Shown piece after piece: positions 1 to 4,655 of a DNA stretch of 5,920 bases. The notes beneath the pieces were generated by a model that was not told where the DNA came from, ran no database searches, and saw nothing but the letters and a program-made list of their open reading frames with translations. The first letter of the stretch is position 1; each line of letters starts with the position of its first letter. The position numbers and the translations under genes are program-made. Origin of the DNA: JANWHZ01 sp964527385 (GTDB lineage Bacteria; Patescibacteriota; Saccharimonadia; Saccharimonadales; UBA4665); contig CAZGPZ010000062.1 in assembly GCA_964527385.1 (NCBI GenBank), forward strand, positions 1 through 5,920. Reading direction: 5' to 3'.

Positions 1-209
1 TTGGTACCGAGCGCGCGCAGGAGTGTGCGCAACGACTGAGCGGTGGCACCGCGCTTGCCGATGACCCGGCCGAGATCCTCGGGGTCTACAGTCAGCTCCA
101 AGAGCACGCCTTTCTCGTCAATGCGGCGCGCTACTTGTACGGCGTCCGGCTTGCTCACTAGGGACTTTACGACGTACTCTACGAATTGTTGGTCAATACT
201 GTTATTCAT
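1..209 (-). CDS. khpA: KhpA-type KH-domain RNA-binding protein, 5' part (cut by window edge)
   Basis: The first 69 codons of a small KH-domain protein (YlqC/KhpA family, usually about 75-85 residues) are visible; the C-terminus lies beyond the left edge. Residues 46-64 carry the family hallmark, with the RNA-gripping GxxG loop as G51-K52-R53-G54 inside VIGKRGATAQSLRTLL. In other bacteria KhpA is a cytoplasmic RNA chaperone that pairs with KhpB and affects cell-division and envelope mRNAs; that role is known for the family, not shown here. The ATG at 207-209 is chosen because GAGGAG (216-221) sits 6 bases upstream. The gene follows rpsP, an order common across bacteria (rpsP-khpA-rimM-trmD). 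It has its own promoter in the gap (242-270), so it need not depend on rpsP transcription. Nothing in the visible part looks broken. Confidence 0.93.
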   Translation of the reverse strand, partial: MNNSIDQQFVEYVVKSLVSKPDAVQVARRIDEKGVLLELTVDPEDLGRVIGKRGATAQSLRTLLRALGT

Positions 210-215
210 GCAGGT

Positions 216-221
216 CTCCTC
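216..221 (-). promoter_or_regulatory. Ribosome binding site of khpA
   Basis: GAGGAG lies 6 bases before the khpA ATG. It is the best-spaced ribosome binding site in the window and fixes that start. Confidence 0.8.
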
Positions 222-241
222 ACATTAGCAAGTACAACTTT

Positions 242-270
242 ATTATAGCAAACGCCGCCAATCATGTCGG
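242..270 (-). promoter_or_regulatory. Promoter of khpA, extended -10, overlapping a hairpin
   Basis: On the minus strand the -35 box CCGACA (265-270, 4 of 6 matches) and a perfect TATAAT (242-247) are separated by 17 bases. TGC directly before the -10 gives an extended -10 (TGnTATAAT). Initiation is expected near 235, leaving a leader of about 25 bases with the ribosome binding site. The -35 and spacer lie inside the GC-rich inverted repeat at 252-276. Confidence 0.7.
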
Positions 271-276
271 CGGCGT
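252..276 (-). terminator. GC-rich hairpin between rpsP and khpA (weak or partial terminator)
   Basis: ACGCCGCC (252-259) and GGCGGCGT (269-276) form a perfect 8-pair stem with a 9-base loop, 23 bases downstream of the rpsP stop. Read on the minus strand it is followed by only TTTGC, not a long T run, so it may attenuate rpsP transcription or protect its 3' end rather than terminate fully. It physically overlaps the khpA promoter. Confidence 0.45.
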
Positions 277-299
277 CCGTTGGATAGCCCAACACTTTA

Positions 300-731
300 T
301 TATTCTTCGGCTGGCTCAGCTGGTGCTTCAGCCTCAGGAGATTCTGCGGCAGGTGTTTCAGTTTCAGCAGCTACCGGCTCGGATTCCGTTGCCACGGCAG
401 CAGGTGCCGGTTCTTCTGCAGGACGGTTGCGGCGCAGTTTGTCGGCATGGCGCAACTTTCCTTGCTTGCCATCATTCAGGACGACCCATTTCGGTAACTT
501 CACGCCCTCTGACTTCAAGAGGCGTGCAGCCCGCTCGGACGGTTGTGCGCCATGCTCCAGGTAGAAGGCGGCCTTGTCCTTGTCGATCGAAACTGCTTTG
601 TCGTGCGGGTTATAACTGCCAAGCAATGCAACTACTTTGCCGCTGGTTGGCGTCAGGCGCGCGTCCTGTACTACTACGCGGAACATTGCGCGGCCGCTGC
701 GGCCAGTCCTTTGCATGCGAATCGTAAGCAT
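300..731 (-). CDS. rpsP: 30S ribosomal protein bS16 with a long acidic C-terminal tail
   Basis: bS16 binds 16S rRNA and helps assemble the 30S body. Residues 1-100 are the conserved domain: MLTIRMQRTGR at the start, then FRVVVQDAR, LGSYNP, AQPSERAARLLKSEGV and a Lys/Arg-rich stretch ending near R103. The family is usually 80-100 residues, but this protein has 143. Residues 104-143 are almost wholly Ala, Pro and Glu with a few Ser, Thr and Val, and contain no Lys or Arg. I chose the ATG at 729-731 because bS16 proteins start M-x-x-I-R. An ATG 9 bases upstream (738-740) would add MFH. A GGAG at 744-747 lies 3 bases before the upstream ATG and 12 before the chosen one, so spacing does not settle the start. 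A strong promoter lies at 775-803. The stop is TAA. Confidence 0.96.
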   Translation of the reverse strand: MLTIRMQRTGRSGRAMFRVVVQDARLTPTSGKVVALLGSYNPHDKAVSIDKDKAAFYLEHGAQPSERAARLLKSEGVKLPKWVVLNDGKQGKLRHADKLRRNRPAEEPAPAAVATESEPVAAETETPAAESPEAEAPAEPAEE

Positions 732-774
732 ATGAAACATTTTCTCCGTTATTTTTACAGGACAGTTGGCTTAT

Positions 775-803
775 ATTTTACAGGAGTTAAACAGATATGT
801 CAA
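775..803 (-). promoter_or_regulatory. Strong sigma-70-type promoter of rpsP
   Basis: On the minus strand a perfect -35 TTGACA (798-803) and -10 TAAAAT (775-780, 5 of 6) are separated by exactly 17 bases. Initiation is expected around 768, giving a leader of about 30-37 bases. This is the best match to the consensus in the window and suits a ribosomal protein gene. Confidence 0.8.
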
Positions 804-812
804 AGCTAAACC

Positions 813-840
813 CATACTTTTGCCTTGATGCAAAAGTATG
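813..840. repeat. Perfect 10-bp inverted repeat just upstream of the rpsP promoter
   Basis: CATACTTTTG (813-822) and CAAAAGTATG (831-840) are exact reverse complements around the 8-base loop CCTTGATG. The repeat ends 9 bases upstream of the rpsP -35 box. The loop's CCTTGAT can instead pair with ATCAAGG at 847-853, giving an exclusive alternative stem. Neither strand has a T tail at the proper place, so a classical terminator is unlikely. An operator or RNA switch is possible but unproven. Confidence 0.7.
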
Positions 841-876
841 CAAAAAATCAAGGGCGGCTACACTTGCTTGGGTTTA

Positions 877-965
877 GCGTTGTAAAAGGCCACAACCGCT
901 CCATGATCCCCGCTTCGCTATCATGGAGCGCCCACTTCGTGGGAAGTTGTGGCTTGTTACAACGC
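877..965. repeat. Structured inverted-repeat element A with three-way-junction geometry
   Basis: Outer arms 877-896 and 946-965 pair over 20 positions with one A/G mismatch and one G-U. A second stem, 897-907 with 920-930, is a perfect 11-pair helix (CGCTCCATGAT / ATCATGGAGCG) with a 12-base loop. A third stem, CCCAC 931-935 with GTGGG 939-943, has a 3-base loop. The helices abut with no spare bases except AA at 944-945. The outermost bases are GCGTTGT and ACAACGC, shared with element B. Confidence 0.75.
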
Positions 966-1062
966 TTCCGCCAGGCTGCGCTCTGCATGCCCCTTAACAA
1001 CCAAGGCAGCTGGCAAAGTAAAGCCTTACTGGCAATTAGACTATTCGCGAAGGGCTGTTCGT

Positions 1063-1206
1063 GGCCACTGTGGAGCCCGCCCGGCGGGCGCGTTGTGGAT
1101 GCTACAAGCCAACCCAAGCGAGGACTGTTTGAGCGATGTGTAAACGAGCAAGTTCCGCAGCGCTTGTAGCATCTACAACGCCACCCGAGCGGGCGGAACC
1201 GTGGCC
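1063..1206. repeat. Structured inverted-repeat element B, long hairpin with 20-pair core
   Basis: Arms 1090-1109 and 1162-1181 pair over 20 positions, 19 exact plus one G-U, around a 52-base loop. The stem continues outward with CGGG 1085-1088 to CCCG 1184-1187, CCGCCCG 1077-1083 to CGGGCGG 1190-1196, and GGCCAC 1063-1068 to GTGGCC 1201-1206, with small internal loops. The core begins GCGTTGT and ends ACAACGC like element A. Local CCCGCC/GGCGGG hairpins could compete with the outer stem. Confidence 0.75.
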
Positions 1207-1216
1207 TAGCCTTTTG

Positions 1217-1244
1217 GTTCCTTTTGGGCAATGCCAAAAGGAAC
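1217..1244. repeat. Perfect 11-bp inverted repeat downstream of rnc
   Basis: GTTCCTTTTGG (1217-1227) and CCAAAAGGAAC (1234-1244) form a perfect 11-pair stem with a 6-base loop. CCTTTTGG is also present at 1210-1217, so the right arm can pair with either of two direct copies. There is no T run after it on either strand. It may stabilise the 3' end of the rnc message, but it is not a canonical terminator. Confidence 0.65.
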
Positions 1245-1304
1245 TGGCCGGTTCCTGCCAGAGGGAACGTGCATGGGTTTTAGGGCAAGAGAAAAGCAGA
1301 TTAG

Positions 1305-1329
1305 CTAGGTTCTTTGGAAAGAAAACTAG
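1305..1329 (-). terminator. Weak A/T-rich hairpin spanning the rnc stop codon
   Basis: CTAG 1305-1308 with 1326-1329 and TTCTTT 1310-1315 with AAAGAA 1318-1323 form an imperfect hairpin that includes the rnc TAG stop. On the minus strand a loosely T-rich stretch follows (GCTTTTCTC near 1288-1296). Termination efficiency is doubtful. Confidence 0.25.
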
Positions 1330-2042
1330 GAGCTTGCGGGCGTATTCGCGTAGTGCTTCAGCGCTTCTTCGGCGGCTTGCTGCTGGCCAGCTTGCTTGCT
1401 GGGACCAGAGCCCTTGCCGCGCAGTTCGTTGCCAATGAAAACGCCGACGGTGAACACTTTTTCGTGGTCGGGCCCGTCTTCGCTCAGTACTTTGTACACG
1501 GGCGTCGTGTTTTCGCGGCTCTGTGATTCTTCCTGCAAATGAGATTTGGCGTCCATCCATGAGCCGCTTTCGAGGATGCCATTGAAAGTGACGAGCAAAC
1601 TCTCGTGTATAAAATGCTTGGCGGCATCGTAACCCCTGTCAAGGTAGAGCGCGCCAATTACCGCCTCATAACTATTGGCAAGTATTTGCATGCGCGCGCG
1701 TTCGCTGCCGTGCCGCTCACCGCGGGACAACCTAAGTAGCAGCTCAAAACCGTAGCGGTTAGCAGCGTCGCTGATGCTCTCTGTGCGGACGAGGCTGCTG
1801 CGCCAGTTAGTCAAGATGCCCTCGGGCTCGGAATAGTTGGCATACAAAAATTCAGTAGTTACCAGCTCTAGCACCGCGTCGCCGAGGAATTCAAGCCGTT
1901 CGTTGTGCTCTTTGCCCGTCTTCTTGTGCTCGTTCAAATATGGACGGTGGGTAAACGCCGTAATGAGCAGCTCGATATTGCCGAACGTGACGCCTAATTT
2001 CTCCTGGGCAAAATCTTGGTACGGCTTAGAATAATCTTGCAT
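1326..2042 (-). CDS. rnc: Ribonuclease III
   Basis: This is an endonuclease that cuts double-stranded RNA, matures rRNA precursors and trims structured mRNAs. Its 238 residues are a usual length. The N-terminal catalytic domain (about 1-152) carries the signature HNERLEFLGDAVLE at 46-59, giving catalytic acids E51 and D55. The second acidic motif is ILANSYEAVIGALYLD at 120-135, where E126 is kept but N123 stands where the E. coli enzyme has D114. A double-stranded-RNA-binding domain spans about 164-228 (DAKSHLQE, then GSGPSK). The SK-Q-A segment departs from the common SKKxAE. The start overlaps the upstream Nudix gene by 17 bases. AAGGT at 2048-2052, 5 bases before the ATG, supports it and suggests coupled translation. 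The stop is TAG. The dense inverted repeats begin directly after the gene. Confidence 0.97.
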   Translation of the reverse strand: MQDYSKPYQDFAQEKLGVTFGNIELLITAFTHRPYLNEHKKTGKEHNERLEFLGDAVLELVTTEFLYANYSEPEGILTNWRSSLVRTESISDAANRYGFELLLRLSRGERHGSERARMQILANSYEAVIGALYLDRGYDAAKHFIHESLLVTFNGILESGSWMDAKSHLQEESQSRENTTPVYKVLSEDGPDHEKVFTVGVFIGNELRGKGSGPSKQAGQQQAAEEALKHYANTPASS

Positions 2043-2526
2043 CGCGCACCTTCTTCATTCCTACCAATATCAGTTTGCTGATATCCTCGTAGGCGATCTT
2101 GTCGATCGCTTCGGCAGCGGGCAGCCACTTGATGTCATTCAGCCAATCTTCCGGATGCAGCTGGTCGGTCTTGCCCAGGCCCTGCACCATGTAGATGTGC
2201 ATGGTCATGAGTACCAGCGTATGGCCGCGGCGATAGCGGAAATTCACCTTTCCCAGCCAGTCGTACACTTTCATTTCCTGCAGGCCCGTCTCTTCGATGA
2301 TTTCACGCCGGGCTGTGTCTCGCGGGTCTTCGTTCGGCTCGACATGCCCTTTCGGGATAGTCCAGCGGTTCTTGGCATCCTGCATCAGCAGGATTTCAAG
2401 GTCGTGCGTCTTCGGGTCGCGGCGGAACACGATGCCACCGGATGTTGTCTCACGGACAACCTCGTCAATAGCCGGGTGACGCCGGTTGATGAGATTATGA
2501 ATACCTTTGAAATTCGGACGTTTCAC
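2026..2526 (-). CDS. Nudix (MutT-type) hydrolase
   Basis: This enzyme would hydrolyse a nucleoside diphosphate linked to another moiety, using Mg2+; the substrate cannot be read from sequence. The 166 residues contain a complete Nudix box at 60-82, fitting G-x5-E-x7-RE-U-x-EE-x-G-U, with metal ligands E75, E78 and E79 in REIIEETG. A beta strand with SGGIVFRRD (29-37) and WTIPKGH (55-61) precede the box, as in the MutT/Ap4A/RppH-like group. The first 20 residues form a basic extension (RPNFKGIHNLINRR). The start is GTG at 2524-2526, 3 bases after the nusB stop and without a clear ribosome binding site, so it probably depends on ribosomes finishing nusB. Its end overlaps rnc by 17 bases. A role beside nusB and rnc in RNA turnover, such as 5'-end pyrophosphate removal, is only a guess from context. 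Confidence 0.93.
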   Translation of the reverse strand: MKRPNFKGIHNLINRRHPAIDEVVRETTSGGIVFRRDPKTHDLEILLMQDAKNRWTIPKGHVEPNEDPRDTARREIIEETGLQEMKVYDWLGKVNFRYRRGHTLVLMTMHIYMVQGLGKTDQLHPEDWLNDIKWLPAAEAIDKIAYEDISKLILVGMKKVRDARLF

Positions 2527-2529
2527 GGT

Positions 2530-3045
2530 TTATGCTTCGCCGCTTTCTGCTTGCTTAGGTGATTTTTTCGGTTTGGGTTTTGATTTCGGCTCCGCCTTCG
2601 GCTTCGTCGGCTCATCGGGCGCGATATATTGCCGGTAATATGTGCCGAGAACGCCATTCACAAATTTCGATGAGTTGTCGCCGCCAAACGCCTTTGCCAG
2701 CTCGACCGCTTCGTTGATGACAACTTTGGGCGGGACATCCGACATGTCCTTCAGCTCGTACAACCCCATGCGCAGGACGACAAGGTCCATCCGGGCGATC
2801 TGGCCGAGTGGCCACTCCGGCGCGATCGGCTGCAATATCTCGTCAAGGCCGCTTTCGTTGGCGGCAACACCTCTGGCGAGCCGCTTGATGAACGCGACGT
2901 CGTCCACCATGGATTTGTAGCGGTGGATATTGCGTTCCAATATATCACCGATCTTGGCGCTGGTATCGCCAGCATCGCGGCGAAAATCCTGCTCGTACAA
3001 CGTTTGCAGGGCGATGATGCGGCCAAGGTGTCGGTTGGATGCCAT
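2530..3045 (-). CDS. nusB: Transcription antitermination factor NusB with a basic C-terminal tail
   Basis: NusB binds boxA RNA together with S10 (NusE) and supports antitermination on rRNA operons. The helical core is clear: SNRHLGRIIALQTLYEQDF at 3-21, then the very conserved block from about 80 to 134 (PLGQIARMDLVVLRMGLYEL, PPKVVINEAVELAKAFG, SSKFVNGVLG). Residues 144-171 are an extra tail rich in Lys and Pro (KPKAEPKSKPKPKKSPK) ending in an acidic AESGEA. The family is usually 130-150 residues; this one has 171. The ATG at 3043-3045 fits the family N-terminus, although no strong ribosome binding site precedes it. A bS32-like small gene, rpmF, lies 57 bases upstream. The NRHLGR start resembles NusB from Patescibacteria as I remember it. 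The stop is TAA. Confidence 0.96.
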   Translation of the reverse strand: MASNRHLGRIIALQTLYEQDFRRDAGDTSAKIGDILERNIHRYKSMVDDVAFIKRLARGVAANESGLDEILQPIAPEWPLGQIARMDLVVLRMGLYELKDMSDVPPKVVINEAVELAKAFGGDNSSKFVNGVLGTYYRQYIAPDEPTKPKAEPKSKPKPKKSPKQAESGEA

Positions 3046-3078
3046 AATTGTTAATCTTGTTTAGCGGCCCGTACGTCC

Positions 3079-3084
3079 AGTATA
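3079..3084 (-). promoter_or_regulatory. Possible -10 box ahead of nusB
   Basis: TATACT (5 of 6) on the minus strand lies in the rpmF-nusB gap and would start transcription near 3072. No convincing -35 is present 16-18 bases upstream, so nusB is more likely read from the rpmF promoter. Confidence 0.25.
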
Positions 3085-3102
3085 GGCCGAGTTACGAACT
3101 GG

Positions 3103-3249
3103 TTATGCTGCTTTTTTGCTTGACTCTTTTGGCGTCGTGTAGACTTTCACCGGCGACTTGGCATTTACTTTGCGTGCCAGCTCTACCAGCAGGTGGCTGC
3201 GGCGCGTGCCGGTTTTGCGCGGGCTAGTGCGTTTCTTGGGCTTACCCAT
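3103..3249 (-). CDS. rpmF: 50S ribosomal protein bL32
   Basis: A 48-codon frame, found by translating the rpmF-sized gap between ahcY and nusB, starts MGKPKKRTSPRKTGTRRSH. That matches the bL32 N-terminus, where P-K-[KR]-[KR]-T-S and R-R-S-H are the family landmarks. bL32 is a small basic protein at the large-subunit core near the peptide exit. This copy is short, is rich in Lys and Arg, and has no Cys residues, so it lacks the zinc ribbon found in some bL32 proteins. The ATG at 3247-3249 is preceded by AAGGAG (3262-3267) at a long spacing of 12 bases; no nearer in-frame start exists. A good promoter lies at 3302-3330 and nusB follows 57 bases downstream, so rpmF appears to lead an rpmF-nusB-nudix-rnc operon. 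The stop is TAA. Confidence 0.92.
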   Translation of the reverse strand: MGKPKKRTSPRKTGTRRSHLLVELARKVNAKSPVKVYTTPKESSKKAA

Positions 3250-3301
3250 ATCTAAAAATTACTCCTTGAACCTGGAATTAGGCTTTGATATTTCATCACA
3301 A

Positions 3302-3330
3302 ATTATAGCGAAAAATCGCCTCGAACTCAA
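3302..3330 (-). promoter_or_regulatory. Promoter of the rpmF-nusB-nudix-rnc operon
   Basis: On the minus strand TTGAGT (3325-3330, 4 of 6) and a perfect TATAAT (3302-3307) are spaced 17 bases apart. Initiation is expected near 3295, leaving a leader of about 46 bases with AAGGAG. The spacer contains GCGATTTTTCGC, a small 4-pair hairpin just before the -10. Confidence 0.75.
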
Positions 3331-3363
3331 CTAGCTCGACAAATGGGCGCAAGCTGCCGCTGC

Positions 3364-4653
3364 TTAATATCGGTAATACTCCGGTTTGTATGGCCCATTC
3401 GCTGGTATGCCTAGGTATTCGGCTTGGTCTTTTGACAGCTTGCTCAACTTCCCGCCAAGCGCTTCGACATGCAAACGTGCGATCTTTTCGTCCAGCTCTT
3501 TTGGCAAGCGATACACACCTACCTCGTATGTCTTCGTCCACAGTTCCAGCTGCGCCATGACTTGGTTGCTGAATGAGTTGCTCATGACGAATGAAGGGTG
3601 GCCGGTGGCACAACCGAGGTTCACCAAGCGGCCTTCAGCAAGCAAAATGATCCGATGACCATCCGGGAATGTATAGAGGTCGACTTGCGGCTTGACCTCT
3701 TCGTGCTTAATGCCCTCGACTGCGGTAAGCCCGGCGACTTGAATCTCGACATCGAAGTGGCCGATATTGCAGACAATCGCTGTGTCGCGCATTTTTTTCA
3801 TGTGGTCGACCGTAATAATATCCTTGCACCCGGTTGTCGTCACAAAGATGTGCCCCTCCTTGACGGCTTCGTCCATGGTAACGACTTCAAAGCCCTCCAT
3901 CATTGCCTGCAGCGCGCAAATCGGATCTATCTCTGTTACCAATACTCGGCAACCATAGCTTTGCAAGCTCTGCGCGCATCCTTTGCCTACGTCGCCATAG
4001 CCCGCCACGACAGCAACCTTGCCCGCCAGCATAACGTCGGTCGCGCGTTTGATACCGTCGACGAGCGACTCACGGCAGCCGTATTTGTTATCAAATTTGC
4101 TCTTGGTGACCGAATCGTTCACGTTGATCGCCGGGATACGCAATGTGCCCTTCTCTACCATCTGGTACAGGTGATGCACGCCAGTCGTCGTCTCTTCGCT
4201 AACGCCGCGGATTTCGCCAAGCATCTCAGGGTGTTTGGTATGTACCCAATGGGTAAGATCCCCGCCGTCATCGAGCAGCAGGTTCGGTCCCTTGCCGCCA
4301 GCAAACTTGAGTGTTTGCTCCGTGCATTCCCAATATTCTTTCTCGGTCTCGCCCTTCCATGCGAAGACTGGGATTCCAGCTTTTGCGATAGCAGCTGCGG
4401 CGTGGTCTTGCGTGCTAAAGATATTGCATGAAGCCCAACGAACTTCAGCGCCAAGCTCTACGAGCGTCTCGATCAGCACTGCGGTTTGGATGGTCATATG
4501 CAGCGAGCCGGAAATGCGGGCGCCTTTGAGCGGCTTTTTGCCCTTGTGTTCGTTGCGAATGGCCATCAGGCCTGGCATTTCTTTTTCTGCCAGCGTAATT
4601 TCCCGTCGGCCCCATTCAGCAAGCTTGATATCTTTAATCTTGTAATCGGTCAT
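3364..4653 (-). CDS. ahcY: S-adenosylhomocysteine hydrolase (adenosylhomocysteinase)
   Basis: This NAD-dependent enzyme reversibly splits S-adenosylhomocysteine into homocysteine and adenosine, clearing the inhibitory by-product of SAM-dependent methylation. At 429 residues it is close to the short form (the human enzyme has 432) and lacks the roughly 40-residue insertion of many bacterial enzymes. Key residues are present: H52 in SLHMT, D129 in DDGGD, E154, the N179-D180-x3-K184-x3-D188-N189 segment, C193 in YGCRESL, the NAD loop GYGDVGKG at 218-225 with E241 at the end of the next strand, and H299 in NIGHFD. The C-terminal KPEYYRY supplies K423 and Y427, which reach the NAD of a neighbouring subunit in the tetramer. 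AAGGAG (4659-4664) is 5 bases before the ATG and overlaps the adoK stop, so translation is probably coupled. The adjacent adenosine kinase removes the product and pulls the reaction forward. Confidence 0.98.
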   Translation of the reverse strand: MTDYKIKDIKLAEWGRREITLAEKEMPGLMAIRNEHKGKKPLKGARISGSLHMTIQTAVLIETLVELGAEVRWASCNIFSTQDHAAAAIAKAGIPVFAWKGETEKEYWECTEQTLKFAGGKGPNLLLDDGGDLTHWVHTKHPEMLGEIRGVSEETTTGVHHLYQMVEKGTLRIPAINVNDSVTKSKFDNKYGCRESLVDGIKRATDVMLAGKVAVVAGYGDVGKGCAQSLQSYGCRVLVTEIDPICALQAMMEGFEVVTMDEAVKEGHIFVTTTGCKDIITVDHMKKMRDTAIVCNIGHFDVEIQVAGLTAVEGIKHEEVKPQVDLYTFPDGHRIILLAEGRLVNLGCATGHPSFVMSNSFSNQVMAQLELWTKTYEVGVYRLPKELDEKIARLHVEALGGKLSKLSKDQAEYLGIPANGPYKPEYYRY

Positions 4654-4655
4654 GG

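Larger units (their letters stand above)
741..1325. other. Gene-free, inverted-repeat-rich region between rnc and rpsP
   Basis: About 585 bases lie between the rnc stop and the rpsP start, against gaps of -17 to about 115 bases elsewhere in the window. Frames that happen to be open here run through the repeat arms, lack family features and have poor ribosome binding sites, so I call no protein. The region holds, from low to high coordinate, the rpsP promoter, a perfect hairpin (813-840), a three-way-junction repeat (877-965), a less structured stretch (966-1062), a long hairpin (1063-1206), a perfect 11-pair hairpin (1217-1244) and a weak hairpin at the rnc stop (1305-1329). It may be a structured RNA, a repeat-element cluster, or both. 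I saw no RNase P, tmRNA or SRP RNA signature on either strand. Confidence 0.75.

Noticed and set aside
877..1181. Integron attC-like sites, suggested by the paired GTTGTGG/CCACAAC arms
   Set aside because: The core sites do not fit RYYYAAC/GTTRRRY, there is no cassette gene, and no integrase is in view.
848..1237. Minus-strand frame of 129 codons in the rnc-rpsP gap
   Set aside because: It runs through both arms of elements A and B, is unusually rich in Arg, Cys and Trp, and has no protein-family features. The open frame is a by-product of the repeats.
741..1325. RNase P RNA, tmRNA or SRP RNA in the intergenic region
   Set aside because: I looked on both strands for the RNase P conserved blocks (GAGGAAAGTC, ACAGAA), a tmRNA T-arm and tag ending, and the SRP apical GGAA...AGCA, and found none. 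A covariance-model search is still needed for certainty.
1102..1560. Minus-strand frame of 152 codons overlapping rnc in another frame
   Set aside because: Most of it is an out-of-frame reading of rnc, and the rest crosses the structured gap.
3331..3363. Terminator after ahcY
   Set aside because: The bases after the ahcY stop form only very short stems with no T tail, so I cannot support a terminator; some read-through into rpmF is likely.
3598..4431. Long open frame of 277 codons on the plus strand, opposite ahcY
   Set aside because: It is antisense to a very well conserved gene, shows no family motifs and has a composition expected from the complement of ahcY codons.
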